The notes: generated by a model not told the origin, from the letters alone. 64,000 nucleotides of DNA from Gordonia sp. SID5947 (GCF_009862785.1 NZ_WWHU01000001.1:3038001-3102000); one strand, 5' to 3'; positions 17,978 through 27,134 are shown, numbered from the stretch's first letter. Numbers and translations are program-made.

Positions 17978-20593
17978 ATGCCTGACGTTCGCACCGTAGG
18001 TGTAGAGGAAGAGTTCCACCTCGTCGATCTGACGACGTCGAAGTTGACCTCGCGGGCGCCCGAATTGCTGGAGGTCCTGCCCGACGACGGCCCGTTCGTC
18101 GCCGAACTCCAACGGTGCGTCATCGAGTCCAACAGCGGCGTCTACGGGTCTCTCGACGGATTGCGGTCCGATCTGCGACGACATCGGGCCAGGTTGGTGG
18201 AGAGCGCGGCAACCCTCGGGATCGGGATCGTCGCCGCGGGCTCGGTACCGCTCGCCGCGCCCATCGAGCTACAGGTGACCGAGACGCCGCGGTACCGTCG
18301 CATGCTCGCCGACTTCCAGTTGCTGGCGCGTGAGCAGCTCATCTGCGGCACCCAGGTGCACGTGTCGGTACGCGACCGCGACGAGGCCGTCGCCATCGCG
18401 GCTCGGGTGGCGCCACACCTGCCGACGCTGTTGGCGTTGTCGGCGAGTTCACCGTTTGCCGCCGACGGTTCCGACACCGGCTATGCCAGCGCCCGCACAC
18501 TGGTCTGGCAACGATGGCCGACGGCCGGGCAATTCCCGTCTGTGACAAGCGCTGCCGAGTACGACCGGCTCGTCGAGCAACTCATCGCCAGTGATGTCAT
18601 CACCGATCCCGGCATGGTGTACTTCGACGTACGGCCGTCCGCACATTACGACACCCTCGAACTGCGTCTCTGCGACAGTTGTCCCGACGTCGCCACCATC
18701 GCCCTGATCGCCGGGTTGTTCCGGGCCCTGGTGCTGCGGGGGGCGGACCGGCTGGACGAGCCGACACCCGAGACGCAGTCGACGTTGTACCGCGCGGCGA
18801 TCTGGCAGGCCGCTCGCGACGGTTTGGAGGCAGACCTCATCGACGTCGCTGCCGGCATGCCGAAACCTGCCGCCGAAGTGATCGGTGACCTCATCCGGCT
18901 CGTGCGTCCCCAACTCGAGTGCACCGGAGACTGGCACACGGTCACCGAACTGGCAGACATCGCTGTGCAGGTCGGCAGCTCGGCGGCGCGCCAACGCCGG
19001 ACGCTTCGGCGACGCGGCCGGTTGAGTGCCGTGGTCCAACGCCTCGTCGCCGAGACCGCGGGCCGGGTCGCCCCGGTGCGCATTCCGGACGACACCCCGG
19101 CCCAGCTCCTGCACGGCTACTTCGCGGACGCCGACCGTCCCGAGGATTCGGACCCCGCCCCGGCCCACGACGAGGCCGTCTCCCCCGACGGCACGCTTCG
19201 GTCCGGCTACCGGGAGATCTTCGACGCCGCGACAGCTCTCGGAGCGGTCGAACTCCGCAAACGTCAATACGACATCGAACACGAGCAGAGCATCGACGGC
19301 GCAATGTTCCGGACGGCCGGTGAGTCGCACGCACAGGTCTTCGCGCTCGACGTGCTCCCCCGGTGTATCGGGCCAGAAGACTGGACGAGCATCACCGACG
19401 GTGCGACACAGCGGGCCCGGGCCCTCAACGCGTTCGTCGTCGACGTCTACGGCGAGCAACGGATCGTCGAAGACGGGGTGGTCCCGGGCGACGCCCTCGA
19501 CCGGGCACCCGGCTATCGTCACACCGGCCGGGTGCCGACGTGGCAGACAGTCCGCGCCCACATCTGTGGCATCGACATCGTCTCGCCTGCGCCCGGGGAG
19601 TATCTCGTTCTCGAGGACAATCTGCGCGTCCCGTCCGGAGTCGCCTTCGCGCTGTCCAATCGCCGGCTCATGATGCAGGCACTTCCCGAGATACCCATGC
19701 CCGCAGACATCCTGCCGACCGACGACGTCCCTCGGATGCTCGCCGAGACCATCACGGCCGCCGCGCCTCCGGACACGCACGACGACGGTATCGACATCAT
19801 CATCAGTTCCGGTCCGCGGGACTCGGCGTGGTTCGATCACACGCTTCTCGCCGAGGAGACCGGCCTGCATCTGGCGACGCCCGAGCATCTCTCCACGGCA
19901 TCCCCGCGTGGACCGTGCAGCGGACGGATCTTCGTGCACTACGGGCACAACCGGCGGCCGGTGAACACCGCATATGTGCGGATGGACGAGGACATGCTGC
20001 TCTCGTCGACGGGACACGACGATCGGCCGCTACGCCCGGGAATCCTGGGGGCGCTCGCGCACGGCCGACTGGCGCTGGTGAACGCGCTCGGGAACGGCGT
20101 GGGCGACGACAAGGCGATCTACGCGTACGTACCGGACATGATCCGCTACTACCTCGGCGAGGAACCCGCGATGGCGCAAGTCCCTACTTGGGTGTGCGCC
20201 GACCGGCGACAGCGCGATCACGTGGTCGACAACCTCGACCGCCTGGTCGTGAAGCCGATCGACGGATTCGGCGGCGCCGGGATCACCATCGGTCCCGAGT
20301 GCACCGATTCCGAACTCGCCGCACGACGCGACGAACTGATGGCCCAGCCGGAGCGGTTCATCGCCCAGGACGTGGTCACCCTCTCCACTCATCCGACATT
20401 CGACGGCGATGCCTTCTATCCGCATCACGTGGACCTGCGGGTCTTCGTCCATCTGCGGCCCGATCGAGGAACCGGTGTGGACGCCCAGATAGCCCCCGCA
20501 GCCCTGACCCGAGTGGCGCCGGCCGGGAGCCTCATAGTCAAATTCGTCGCGCGGCGGGGGTGGCAAGGACACCTGGATCAGGAACCCAGCTGA
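17978..20593 (+). CDS. carboxylate-amine ligase (YbdK-type) fused to circularly permuted ATP-grasp; C-terminus frameshifted
   Basis: An 871-residue two-enzyme fusion. Residues 1-360 form a glutamate-cysteine ligase 2 (YbdK) domain, with the motif VGVEEEFHLVD at the start and CGTQVHVSV later. Residues about 420-870 form a circularly permuted ATP-grasp domain (DUF404/407 type), including RVPSGVAFALSNR, NALGNGVGDDKA and VVKPIDGFGGAGI. Both halves make amide bonds from ATP, a carboxylate and an amine, so a peptide-like product is likely. The last 17 residues are not the family ending. The +1 frame from 20541 reads VNSSRGGGGKDTW, the expected ending, and stops at 20609, which points to one extra A in the AAA at 20540-20542. 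A GTG at 17975 is an alternative start. Confidence 0.88.
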   Translation: MPDVRTVGVEEEFHLVDLTTSKLTSRAPELLEVLPDDGPFVAELQRCVIESNSGVYGSLDGLRSDLRRHRARLVESAATLGIGIVAAGSVPLAAPIELQVTETPRYRRMLADFQLLAREQLICGTQVHVSVRDRDEAVAIAARVAPHLPTLLALSASSPFAADGSDTGYASARTLVWQRWPTAGQFPSVTSAAEYDRLVEQLIASDVITDPGMVYFDVRPSAHYDTLELRLCDSCPDVATIALIAGLFRALVLRGADRLDEPTPETQSTLYRAAIWQAARDGLEADLIDVAAGMPKPAAEVIGDLIRLVRPQLECTGDWHTVTELADIAVQVGSSAARQRRTLRRRGRLSAVVQRLVAETAGRVAPVRIPDDTPAQLLHGYFADADRPEDSDPAPAHDEAVSPDGTLRSGYREIFDAATALGAVELRKRQYDIEHEQSIDGAMFRTAGESHAQVFALDVLPRCIGPEDWTSITDGATQRARALNAFVVDVYGEQRIVEDGVVPGDALDRAPGYRHTGRVPTWQTVRAHICGIDIVSPAPGEYLVLEDNLRVPSGVAFALSNRRLMMQALPEIPMPADILPTDDVPRMLAETITAAAPPDTHDDGIDIIISSGPRDSAWFDHTLLAEETGLHLATPEHLSTASPRGPCSGRIFVHYGHNRRPVNTAYVRMDEDMLLSSTGHDDRPLRPGILGALAHGRLALVNALGNGVGDDKAIYAYVPDMIRYYLGEEPAMAQVPTWVCADRRQRDHVVDNLDRLVVKPIDGFGGAGITIGPECTDSELAARRDELMAQPERFIAQDVVTLSTHPTFDGDAFYPHHVDLRVFVHLRPDRGTGVDAQIAPAALTRVAPAGSLIVKFVARRGWQGHLDQEPS

Positions 20594-21807
20594 TCACGAC
20601 GTCTGGTGAGATACGCCCGCTCGGCCGGGTTCGCGGTCGCAGCGATGGCGGCGGCGTATGCCTGGCGCGCCTCGGCGCTGCGCCCCAGTCGCCGCAGCAG
20701 GTCGGCGCGCGCGGCATGCCACGCGTGGTACCGGTCGAGGGCGAGAGCGCCGACGATCGCCAATGCGACGTCGGGGCCGTCGACCTCGGCGACGGCCACC
20801 GCACGGTTGAGCGCGACCACCGGGGTCGGCGCGACGGCGTACAGCTGGTCGTAGAGCGCGACCACCTGACCCCAGTCGGTGTCACGCGCGTCGCGGGCAT
20901 CGGTGTGCACCGCGTGGATGGCGGCCATGAGCTGATACTGGCCGGGATGTGAGTGTTGCCGGGCCACCCGGGCGAGGCATTCCCGGACGAGGTCATGTCC
21001 CTGCGCGATGCGCTGGTGGTCCCAGCCGCCGCGGTCCTGCTGGTCGAGGGGAACCAGTTCCCCGTTGCTGACCCGGGCGGCACGTCGCGAGTCGGCCAGC
21101 AGCATGAGGGCCAGCAGTCCGGCGACCTCGCCGTCGTCGGGCAGCAGCTGCCGCATCATCCGGCCCAGCCGGATGGCCTCCGCCGTGAGGTCGGTACGCG
21201 TCGGGTCGTCACCCGCACCGGGGAGATAACCCTCGTTGAAGATGAGGTAGATGACGGCGAGGACGCCGCCGACCCGGTCGGTGACGTCACTCTCGTCGGG
21301 CACCCGAAATGGGATGCGGGTCGACTTGATCTTGGACTTGGCACGCGTGATGCGCTGCGCCATGGTCGTTTCCGCGACCAGGAAGGCCCGGGCGATCTCA
21401 CCGACCGTGAGCCCGCCCAGCAGTCGCAGGGTCAGCGCGACACGCGCCTGGGGGGCCAGAGCCGGGTGACAGCAGGTGAAGATGAGGCGCAGGCGGTCGT
21501 CGTCGACCGGCCCGGTGGCCTCGTGCGGGTTGGGGTCGTCGATGATCATGGCTGCCTGATGTTTTGCGTCGCGCAGGGACTCACGTCGGATCCGGTCGAT
21601 GGCGCGATTGCCCGCGGTGGTGGTCAGCCAACCTCCCGGATTGGGTGGGATCCCCTCGGCGGTCCACCGCTCGACGGCGGCCAGCAGGGCCTCACTCGCT
21701 GCGTCCTCGGCGATGTCGAGATCACCGAAACGCCGTACGAGTGAGGCCACCACGCGGCCGTACTCCTCGCGATAGATCTGATCGATCTGTGCGCGAGTAT
21801 CGGTCAT
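20578..21807 (-). CDS. ECF-type RNA polymerase sigma factor, ECF42 group, with C-terminal extension
   Basis: A 409-residue sigma factor. Region 2 (about 15-85) contains FGDLDIAEDAASEALLAAVERW and GWLTTTAGNRAIDRIRRE. Region 4 (about 125-180) contains LTLRLLGGLTVGEIARAFLV. A long helical C-terminal extension (about 190-409) has TPR-like repeats and the conserved LIFNEGY and ALNRAVA segments. This architecture, together with an adjoining DGPF protein gene, is typical of ECF42. The ATG overlaps the stop codon of the DGPF gene by three bases. ECF42 factors lack an anti-sigma factor, and the extension is thought to control them. It converges on the ATP-grasp gene. Confidence 0.9.
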   Translation of the reverse strand: MTDTRAQIDQIYREEYGRVVASLVRRFGDLDIAEDAASEALLAAVERWTAEGIPPNPGGWLTTTAGNRAIDRIRRESLRDAKHQAAMIIDDPNPHEATGPVDDDRLRLIFTCCHPALAPQARVALTLRLLGGLTVGEIARAFLVAETTMAQRITRAKSKIKSTRIPFRVPDESDVTDRVGGVLAVIYLIFNEGYLPGAGDDPTRTDLTAEAIRLGRMMRQLLPDDGEVAGLLALMLLADSRRAARVSNGELVPLDQQDRGGWDHQRIAQGHDLVRECLARVARQHSHPGQYQLMAAIHAVHTDARDARDTDWGQVVALYDQLYAVAPTPVVALNRAVAVAEVDGPDVALAIVGALALDRYHAWHAARADLLRRLGRSAEARQAYAAAIAATANPAERAYLTRRRDQLGS

Positions 21808-22152
21808 GCCTGATCGAATGTCCGGATCTCGATCTTGGCTTCGCAGGCCTTCGACGCGCGGCCGGCGAGTTTCAGCGCGGCGTCGAGATCGGCGGCCTCG
21901 ACGACCCAGAAACCGCCGAGTACTTCCTTGGTCTCGGCGAACGGCCCGTCGGTGACGATCACGTCCGAGCCGGTGCCATCGACCGTGGTGGCCTCGTCGG
22001 GGCGTCCGAGCCCCCCCGGCGAAGACCCACACACCCTCGGCCTTCAGGTCGTCGTTGAATTTGCTGGTCGCCTCCATCTGTGGTTGCGCATCCTCGGCCG
22101 GGATGTCGTAGACGCTGGGGGCGCCGATCACGGAAAGCATGTAGTGGGCCAT
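21804..22152 (-). pseudogene. DGPF/YCII-family protein, frameshifted in a 7-base homopolymer
   Basis: A small alpha/beta-barrel protein of the DGPF (YCII-related) family, the usual partner of ECF42 sigma factors. The N-terminal 47 residues (MAHYMLSVIGAPSVYDIP through VWVFAGG) are in one frame. The rest, with VIVTDGPFAETKEVLGGFWVVE, is in another. Removing one base from the run of seven C at 22011-22017 restores a single 115-residue protein of normal length. The stop codon overlaps the sigma factor start, so expression is coupled. The run is a typical place for a sequencing error, but could also be a mutational hot spot. Confidence 0.85.
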
Positions 22153-22392
22153 CTCGAATTCCCTTCGTCAGTGGCTGCCGGTCGGCTGCCTCTACCTACT
22201 CCACGAACGGGGCGGGCCGGGTACGACAGGCGGGTCCGATGAAGGTGATGGGAATCAGGGTGGCAGACGATGCCCACGCCGTGCGCTCGTTTCCAGCGAC
22301 GAGAGCGCGGTTGCGTGCCAGGGAGCACAGACGCGCAGCGGCCTTCCGGAGAAGTTCCGAGACCAGCCCCGGCGCGCCGCGAACAGCTCTCG

Positions 22393-22725
22393 TCAGGAGG
22401 CCGGCGAGCTCTCCGATATGGCGATCGCAATGGCCGCGCCGTAGAACACGACCATGGTGACCAACAGCACCGCCCATACGGCCAGCGCGATCTTGCCGAG
22501 CGTCTTGGCGCGCTCAGACGCCTCACGGGCGGCGACGTAGTCGCCGGTCGACCACAGGCCGAAGACCCGCGACGAGTGATTCGCTGCGGCAAACGCCACC
22601 GGCCAGAAGAAGATGACCGCAGCCACCACCCACCCGGCGTTGGTGGGCGGGACCGGCGGAGCCGACGGATAACTCGGCGTCGGTGCGGCAGCGCGGTTGG
22701 GGGCGGGCATCGGATTCGGGTACAC
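22393..22725 (-). CDS. CD225/dispanin-like membrane protein
   Basis: A 110-residue protein with a proline-rich cytoplasmic head (about 1-30) and two membrane helices (WVVAAVIFFWPVAFAAANHS and a helix around LAVWAVLLVTMVVFYGAAI). The segment between them, SRVFGLWSTGDYVAAREASERAKTLGKIA, matches the conserved loop of the CD225/dispanin family. In bacteria its function is unknown. The start is a GTG at 22725 with AGGAG five bases upstream. Confidence 0.8.
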   Translation of the reverse strand: MYPNPMPAPNRAAAPTPSYPSAPPVPPTNAGWVVAAVIFFWPVAFAAANHSSRVFGLWSTGDYVAAREASERAKTLGKIALAVWAVLLVTMVVFYGAAIAIAISESSPAS

Positions 22726-22890
22726 GGCATCTCCTCATGGCTGTGGTCGGCCCGCGTCGATCGCGGCCACACGTTGGATGCAGCGACCAGAGCAGAATGT
22801 TCCCGCCGGGAGATGCACTGGCGTTGAGCGCGGTCCCGTGGTTGGAGTCCGAGGAGATCACCCCCAGCACACCACAGGTAACACCGCAGG

Positions 22891-23364
22891 ATGGGGTGGG
22901 CCACCGTGCGGGCGACCGCTCGGTGTCGGGTCGCGGTTGCGGTCGTGCTGGTGTTCGCCGTGGTGGCGGTCGCGGTCGCATTCGGGACCACGTCGGTGGC
23001 CGGTCTGGTAGTGGCGGTGGCGGCCGCGGTGGCGCTGGCAGGGTGGTTCGCCGCAGGGGCGACGATGCTGATCGTGTCGGCCCAGTGGCGGCGGATGCTA
23101 CCGCCGGGGACACCGATGTCGGTGCACTACGAACGCGACGTCATCGCTCTTTTCCTGGGCCAGTTCCGCCGTATCCCCCTCGAGCAGGTCGACCGCGTCA
23201 GGGAGCTGGGAACCGCGATACACATCACCGCCGGCGGGGTCGCGGGTTCTGTTGCCCGCCGAACTTGCCCCACCGCCGATCGCCGATCACCTCACCCACC
23301 GCCACGACACCCCAGCGATCAGTGTTCCATTCGCCCGATGCGAGATCAGCCGAAAGTGATCTGA
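22891..23364 (+). CDS. membrane protein of unknown function, probably frameshifted near its end
   Basis: The N-terminal 115 residues are consistent: a basic start, two hydrophobic helices between about 13 and 62, then a soluble part QWRRMLPPGTPMSVHYERD. After HITAGGV (near 23241) the frame becomes Arg/Pro-rich with poor third-position GC. The +1 frame reads RVLLPAELAPPPIADHLTH and stops at 23359 with better codon use. Removing one base near 23241 gives a 155-residue protein. No family recognised. Confidence 0.55.
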   Translation: MGWATVRATARCRVAVAVVLVFAVVAVAVAFGTTSVAGLVVAVAAAVALAGWFAAGATMLIVSAQWRRMLPPGTPMSVHYERDVIALFLGQFRRIPLEQVDRVRELGTAIHITAGGVAGSVARRTCPTADRRSPHPPPRHPSDQCSIRPMRDQPKVI

Positions 23365-23828
23365 CCGCCTGCATCTACCCAGTCTTCGAGGTGTTGATCG
23401 AGTCGGCCGTCCTGCGCCATTGCCGTCACGCGGTCGATGTCGCTCAGGCGCCACAGGGGTTCGCGGTCAGTGTTCACCAGCAGGTCGACACGGTCACCGT
23501 TGTCATCACGGAGGGCTCCCGTAAACCATGCTGCGATGAAAGTGCTTTCGGGCAGGCCGGTGAGTTCAGCTGCCTGTGTGATGGTGCGAATGACGAGATG
23601 ATCACGGGCGTCCCGTTGTCCTCGCTCGGCAAGAATCGCCGGATGCAGCGGTGGACGATCCTCGGGACGCTCCCAGACACGTCCGGTGATTCGAACCATA
23701 CCGTCGTCCTCGACACCGATGACCCTCCCTGCGATAGCAGCCCAGATGTCGGCTTCGGTCGTGTTCCAGTACCTCCGGGCGATAGCGGCGGGGTTGATCG
23801 AGTGAAAGGACTGGTCTGATGAACTCAC
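23346..23828 (-). CDS. hypothetical protein
   Basis: A 160-residue soluble protein. The GTG at 23828 is chosen because the frame upstream is Arg/Ser-rich and not protein-like; an earlier start is possible. The sequence has a helical segment (INPAAIARRYWNTTEADIWAAIAG), a possible helix-turn-helix-like stretch (TITQAAELTGLPESTFIAAWFTG) and an acidic end. No family recognised. It is convergent with the preceding membrane protein gene and divergent from the DUF6308 gene. Confidence 0.5.
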   Translation of the reverse strand: MSSSDQSFHSINPAAIARRYWNTTEADIWAAIAGRVIGVEDDGMVRITGRVWERPEDRPPLHPAILAERGQRDARDHLVIRTITQAAELTGLPESTFIAAWFTGALRDDNGDRVDLLVNTDREPLWRLSDIDRVTAMAQDGRLDQHLEDWVDAGGQITFG

Positions 23829-24003
23829 GATGGGATCGTGACAGTCCACTACGACATCCACCCGCAAGGCTTGCGCCTCCACCTCGCCGATCCGACTCCG
23901 GGTCGGGCGAGAGCCGCACCGGCAGCCTCGGTGGCTCCTGCTCAACAGTTGGTTTGAGCGGGTCGGCCTGCCACTCCTGCCAATTCTGGGAGGGTGGGAA
24001 TCG

Positions 24004-24681
24004 ATGGCTATCACAATTCCGCGCGCACTGACCACCGACGACTACGACGACGCCGCAAGCGATTTGCGCGCCTACTTCGGCAACCCGTATCCCGGAACGG
24101 CTTTCACCGGAGCTTCGTTCGACGACTGGGACTCCCTCGGAACACGCGCCGCTGACGTCAACATCTTCACCGCTGATGACGTCGTCGCCATCCGACTACT
24201 GTCCGTCGACGCGGGCCCGGTCGCAGCGCGCACCCTATTGCGGGATCAGCGCGACCAGTTCGCCGATCTCCTCGGCGCTATCGGCCCTGACCGAGACCTC
24301 GCCGATGAACCCGGACCCATCGACAACAAGTGGCCGGCCTGGCACCTCGAGAACCAGCTCCGCGAGGTTGCAGGTATCGGACTCACCATCGCGACCAAAC
24401 TCATCGCACGCAAACGACCCCGGCTCTACCCCATCTGGGACACCGTGGTCTCCGAGGTCCTGGGCACCCGAGGCGGACCGCACCTGGTCCCGATCCACTC
24501 CGCATTGCGCACCGACCCCGACCTGCGACGCCGAATCGTCGCCGCGCGGAAACGAGCCGAACTGCCTGACACGATCAGCGAGCTCCGCGTCCTCGATGTC
24601 ATCGCATGGATGCAGCACCAGGGCTCGCCCATCGCCACTCACCAACGATCCGGGCGGATGGACCAGCGTGCCGACGACTGA
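24004..24681 (+). CDS. DUF6308 family protein
   Basis: A 225-residue protein. It has YPGTAFTGASFDDW and FTADDVVAIRLLSVD in the N-terminal half and a helix-hairpin-helix-like stretch, LREVAGIGLTIATKLIARKRPRLYPIWD, in the middle. This pattern matches my memory of the actinobacterial DUF6308 family. The GIG and K residues of the middle part resemble DNA-binding helix-hairpin-helix proteins of the EndoIII type, but the function is unknown. It stands alone between convergent and divergent neighbours. Confidence 0.65.
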   Translation: MAITIPRALTTDDYDDAASDLRAYFGNPYPGTAFTGASFDDWDSLGTRAADVNIFTADDVVAIRLLSVDAGPVAARTLLRDQRDQFADLLGAIGPDRDLADEPGPIDNKWPAWHLENQLREVAGIGLTIATKLIARKRPRLYPIWDTVVSEVLGTRGGPHLVPIHSALRTDPDLRRRIVAARKRAELPDTISELRVLDVIAWMQHQGSPIATHQRSGRMDQRADD

Positions 24682-24802
24682 GCTACTCCGCTCTCCGGCG
24701 TCGCAACGGTTCAGATGCTCTCGCGGCGCAACCGAATCTACCCGGGTAAGACCGCGCCGACTCCACGAACGGGTCGGCGCGGATACAACAGGATGGATCA
24801 GA

Positions 24803-25336
24803 TCAATGTCGATCTGATGTGTCGGCCCGAGAGAACACCGACGTCGCAGAGTCGTCGAAGATCCGCATGGTGGCGGTCACGAACTCTCGGCGCGACACCC
24901 CGCACACACGCATGGCCCGACCGTGGTCGAGCGCGACGACGACGATCACGGCCGCCGCCATGGCCCGCCAGATCTGTTTGATCGCGATCCGGGCCGCTGC
25001 CGGGGTGTCGCGGAACCCGAGCCGCAGACGCCGGATCTGGAACGGGACGTGGTGGTGCTCATCGGCAAGGATGCGTAGCATCCGTGCGTGATTCTGTTCC
25101 TCCGCGACGAAGAGGCGCGCGGCGGCCTCGTAGTCGCGGTCCCCTGTGGCGGCGGCGTTGGCGATCAGATGAGCACCGTCGCCGCTTTCCCCTACCTGGA
25201 ATTTCTGCAGACTCCGGACGATCGCCGGATCGAGCCGACTCCCATCCGACCAGGGCGGGTCGCTCCCCTCGGTCCGTTGGACAGCCCGCGTGCGGAACCC
25301 GTCGGACCAGTTGCCTGATTCCACCTGTGAACTCAT
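24803..25336 (-). CDS. ferritin-like protein with an apparent internal deletion
   Basis: A 177-residue protein. The first half has FQVGESGDGAHLIANAA and FVAEEQNHARML, the first metal-ligand helix of an actinobacterial ferritin-like family. It then jumps directly to RILADEHHHVPFQIRRLR, which in the homologues I know is the fourth-helix ligand region after about 45-50 further residues. The missing part would hold the two central helices of the four-helix bundle, so di-iron binding is doubtful. The ATG overlaps the stop codon of a short upstream frame (25333-25455) that may be the end of another gene. Confidence 0.65.
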   Translation of the reverse strand: MSSQVESGNWSDGFRTRAVQRTEGSDPPWSDGSRLDPAIVRSLQKFQVGESGDGAHLIANAAATGDRDYEAAARLFVAEEQNHARMLRILADEHHHVPFQIRRLRLGFRDTPAAARIAIKQIWRAMAAAVIVVVALDHGRAMRVCGVSRREFVTATMRIFDDSATSVFSRADTSDRH

Positions 25337-25682
25337 CGCTGTGTCACCTCTCCTGACTCATTCCCGACCCGACTTGGTACAGGCGCGGTGCCGTGGCGGT
25401 GGCGAGCGGATGTGCCGGCAAGCAGGTCGAGATAGCGGTCCCCGGTGAAAGACACCGTAGGGCACGTGGGGCACGAGGCATGGACGGTGGAGCCGCCGGT
25501 CGCAGCCCTGCTCGAGGAGTAGATAGCACGCGCCCCTGATCCCGGCGATCATGGCGACGTCTTCGCGCACCATCGATCCAGGAGACCCCGCAAACAGTCC
25601 GTGAGCGTTCCGCGGAACGTTCAACCATGTCAGAGGCCGTCGATACATTGGGCGGTAACCGGTTCACATCTGTCAGGGGGTC
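25337..25682. other. intergenic stretch with a short uncertain ORF and a near-palindromic repeat
   Basis: On the minus strand a frame ending at 25333 reads CPTCPTVSFTGDRYLDLLAG and overlaps the ferritin-like gene's ATG. A second frame further upstream (MVREDVAMIAGIRGACYLLLEQGC) also looks partly protein-like. They may be two pieces of one short gene separated by a frameshift, but I cannot name it. The 17-bp sequence at 25604-25620 lies about 60 bp before the DUF222-HNH start. Confidence 0.35.
25604..25620 (+). repeat. 17-bp near-palindromic sequence, left copy
   Basis: AGCGTTCCGCGGAACGT contains the perfect 14-bp palindrome CGTTCCGCGGAACG. The same 17 bp occur in inverse orientation at 27113-27129, so the two copies enclose the DUF222-HNH gene. 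It may be an operator, a terminal repeat or a nuclease recognition site. Confidence 0.8.
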
Positions 25683-27113
25683 ATGATGTCGGTTGCCACA
25701 GTGCCGTCGTCTGCGAACGAGGCGTCACCAACAAGCAAGTCGGCCACGATCTTCGACCACGTGGCCCCGGATGACCTGACCACCGACGAGATCGGGGCCC
25801 GCCTTGTGGGATACGCCAGTCAGATGGCGGCGTTGACGGCACGGTTCCTCGAACTGCTCGCCGAGTTCGACCGCCGAAGCGGCTGGGGCGGCGAGGGCAT
25901 CATGTCGTGCGCACACTGGCTGAGCTGGCGGACCGGCCTGTCGATCCGAACCGCGCAAGATCACCTCCGCGTCGCACATGCGTTGCCTGAGCTTCCGCTC
26001 CTGCGGCAGGCCTTCGGCGAGGGGCGGCTGTCTTATTCGAAGGTGCGCGCCCTGACCCGGGTCGCCACGCCAGAGCGCGAAGAGGAGCTCCTCGGCGTTG
26101 CCCTGTCTGCCACTGCCTCTCAGGTCGAACGTCTCGTGCGGTCCATCCGCAACGTCGATCGCCACCGAGACGAATCCGAGCGCGGGACCATCGATTCCAG
26201 CAGCTCGTGGAGCTGGAACCTTGACGGCTCACTATCGGTGAAGCTTCGGCTCTCGCCGCTCGACGGTGCCCGATTCCTCGCCGGCGTTGTCCGTGCCGAG
26301 TACGAACGGACTCGCACCGCCGGCGACCCCGACCTGCCCACCGAGCCCGCTCCTGGCGAGGACGCCTCCGACGTCGCCGAGAAACCGCCTGGCCATCCAG
26401 GATCGGCAGATCTCTGGCGCAACGTCCCGTCCGACATCGCCCCGGCCGTCGTCGCGATGGGCGACACCATGCAGACGGTGATCGGCGTACCGGAATTCGT
26501 ACCCGGTGCCGAACTCGTGGTCCACACCCACGACGATGCCGACCCCCACCTCGATGACGGGCCCGCGCTCGAGGACGCGGACGTCGACGAAGCCGCCTGT
26601 GGCGGAGCGGTGCGAAAAGTGAAGCACGCCAAGAAACGCAGAGGCACACGCGGAGTGGTGCTCAACTACGGTCGCAAACGCCGCATGCCGACCAGGAAAC
26701 TGATGCGCGTCCTGTTCGAGCGGGACCGCTGCTGCCGGCATCCCGGCTGCGGCCGCACCCGCCACCTGCACGCCCACCACGTACAGTTCTGGTCGCAAAA
26801 CGGTCCCACCGATCCCGACAACCTGATCCTGTTGTGTTCCGCCCATCATCGCGCGCTGCACCGAGGCGAGTTCGCGATCAAAGCCCTTGGTGGCCAACAG
26901 TTCAGCTTCCACAGATCTGACGGGTCAACCATCGAGCGCGCACCGGAAGTCGGCAAACCCGCCGGTTGGCAACCCGATACGACGATCGACGACGACGCAG
27001 TGCTGCCGATCAGTCCCGGGCGTCACCTCGACGCCGGCTACGCGACCGAGGTCCTGTACGCCGCGTGGGCGTGGAAAGCACAGCAATCCGACGGCGATCT
27101 CGCCGCCGCGTGA
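25683..27113 (+). CDS. DUF222 domain HNH endonuclease (13E12-repeat family)
   Basis: A 476-residue protein. Residues about 30-330 form the DUF222 domain (LARHLVGYASQM-like start, then SCAHWLSWRTGLSIRTAQDHLRVAHALPELP). A C-terminal HNH nuclease domain (about 340-400) has RDRCCRHPGCGRTRHLHAHHVQFW and DNLILLCSAHHRALH, with the zinc-site cysteines and catalytic histidines present. Family members are spread through mycobacterial genomes as the 13E12 repeats. Two inverted copies of a 17-bp sequence flank the gene, one ending at the stop codon. An MMSVATV reading starts at 25683; an ATG three bases later is equally good. No SOS box is seen here, unlike the second family member at 60948. Confidence 0.9.
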   Translation: MMSVATVPSSANEASPTSKSATIFDHVAPDDLTTDEIGARLVGYASQMAALTARFLELLAEFDRRSGWGGEGIMSCAHWLSWRTGLSIRTAQDHLRVAHALPELPLLRQAFGEGRLSYSKVRALTRVATPEREEELLGVALSATASQVERLVRSIRNVDRHRDESERGTIDSSSSWSWNLDGSLSVKLRLSPLDGARFLAGVVRAEYERTRTAGDPDLPTEPAPGEDASDVAEKPPGHPGSADLWRNVPSDIAPAVVAMGDTMQTVIGVPEFVPGAELVVHTHDDADPHLDDGPALEDADVDEAACGGAVRKVKHAKKRRGTRGVVLNYGRKRRMPTRKLMRVLFERDRCCRHPGCGRTRHLHAHHVQFWSQNGPTDPDNLILLCSAHHRALHRGEFAIKALGGQQFSFHRSDGSTIERAPEVGKPAGWQPDTTIDDDAVLPISPGRHLDAGYATEVLYAAWAWKAQQSDGDLAAA

Positions 27114-27129
27114 CGTTCCGCGGAACGCT
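27113..27129 (-). repeat. 17-bp near-palindromic sequence, right copy
   Basis: Exact reverse complement of 25604-25620, beginning at the last base of the DUF222-HNH stop codon. Together the copies bound a 1.53-kb segment holding just that gene. Confidence 0.8.
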
Positions 27130-27134
27130 GCTGG

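Noticed and set aside
25604..25620. The near-palindrome before the first DUF222-HNH gene as an SOS box
   Set aside because: The SOS consensus is TCGAAC-N4-GTTCGA. Here the half-sites GTTCC and GGAAC are different.
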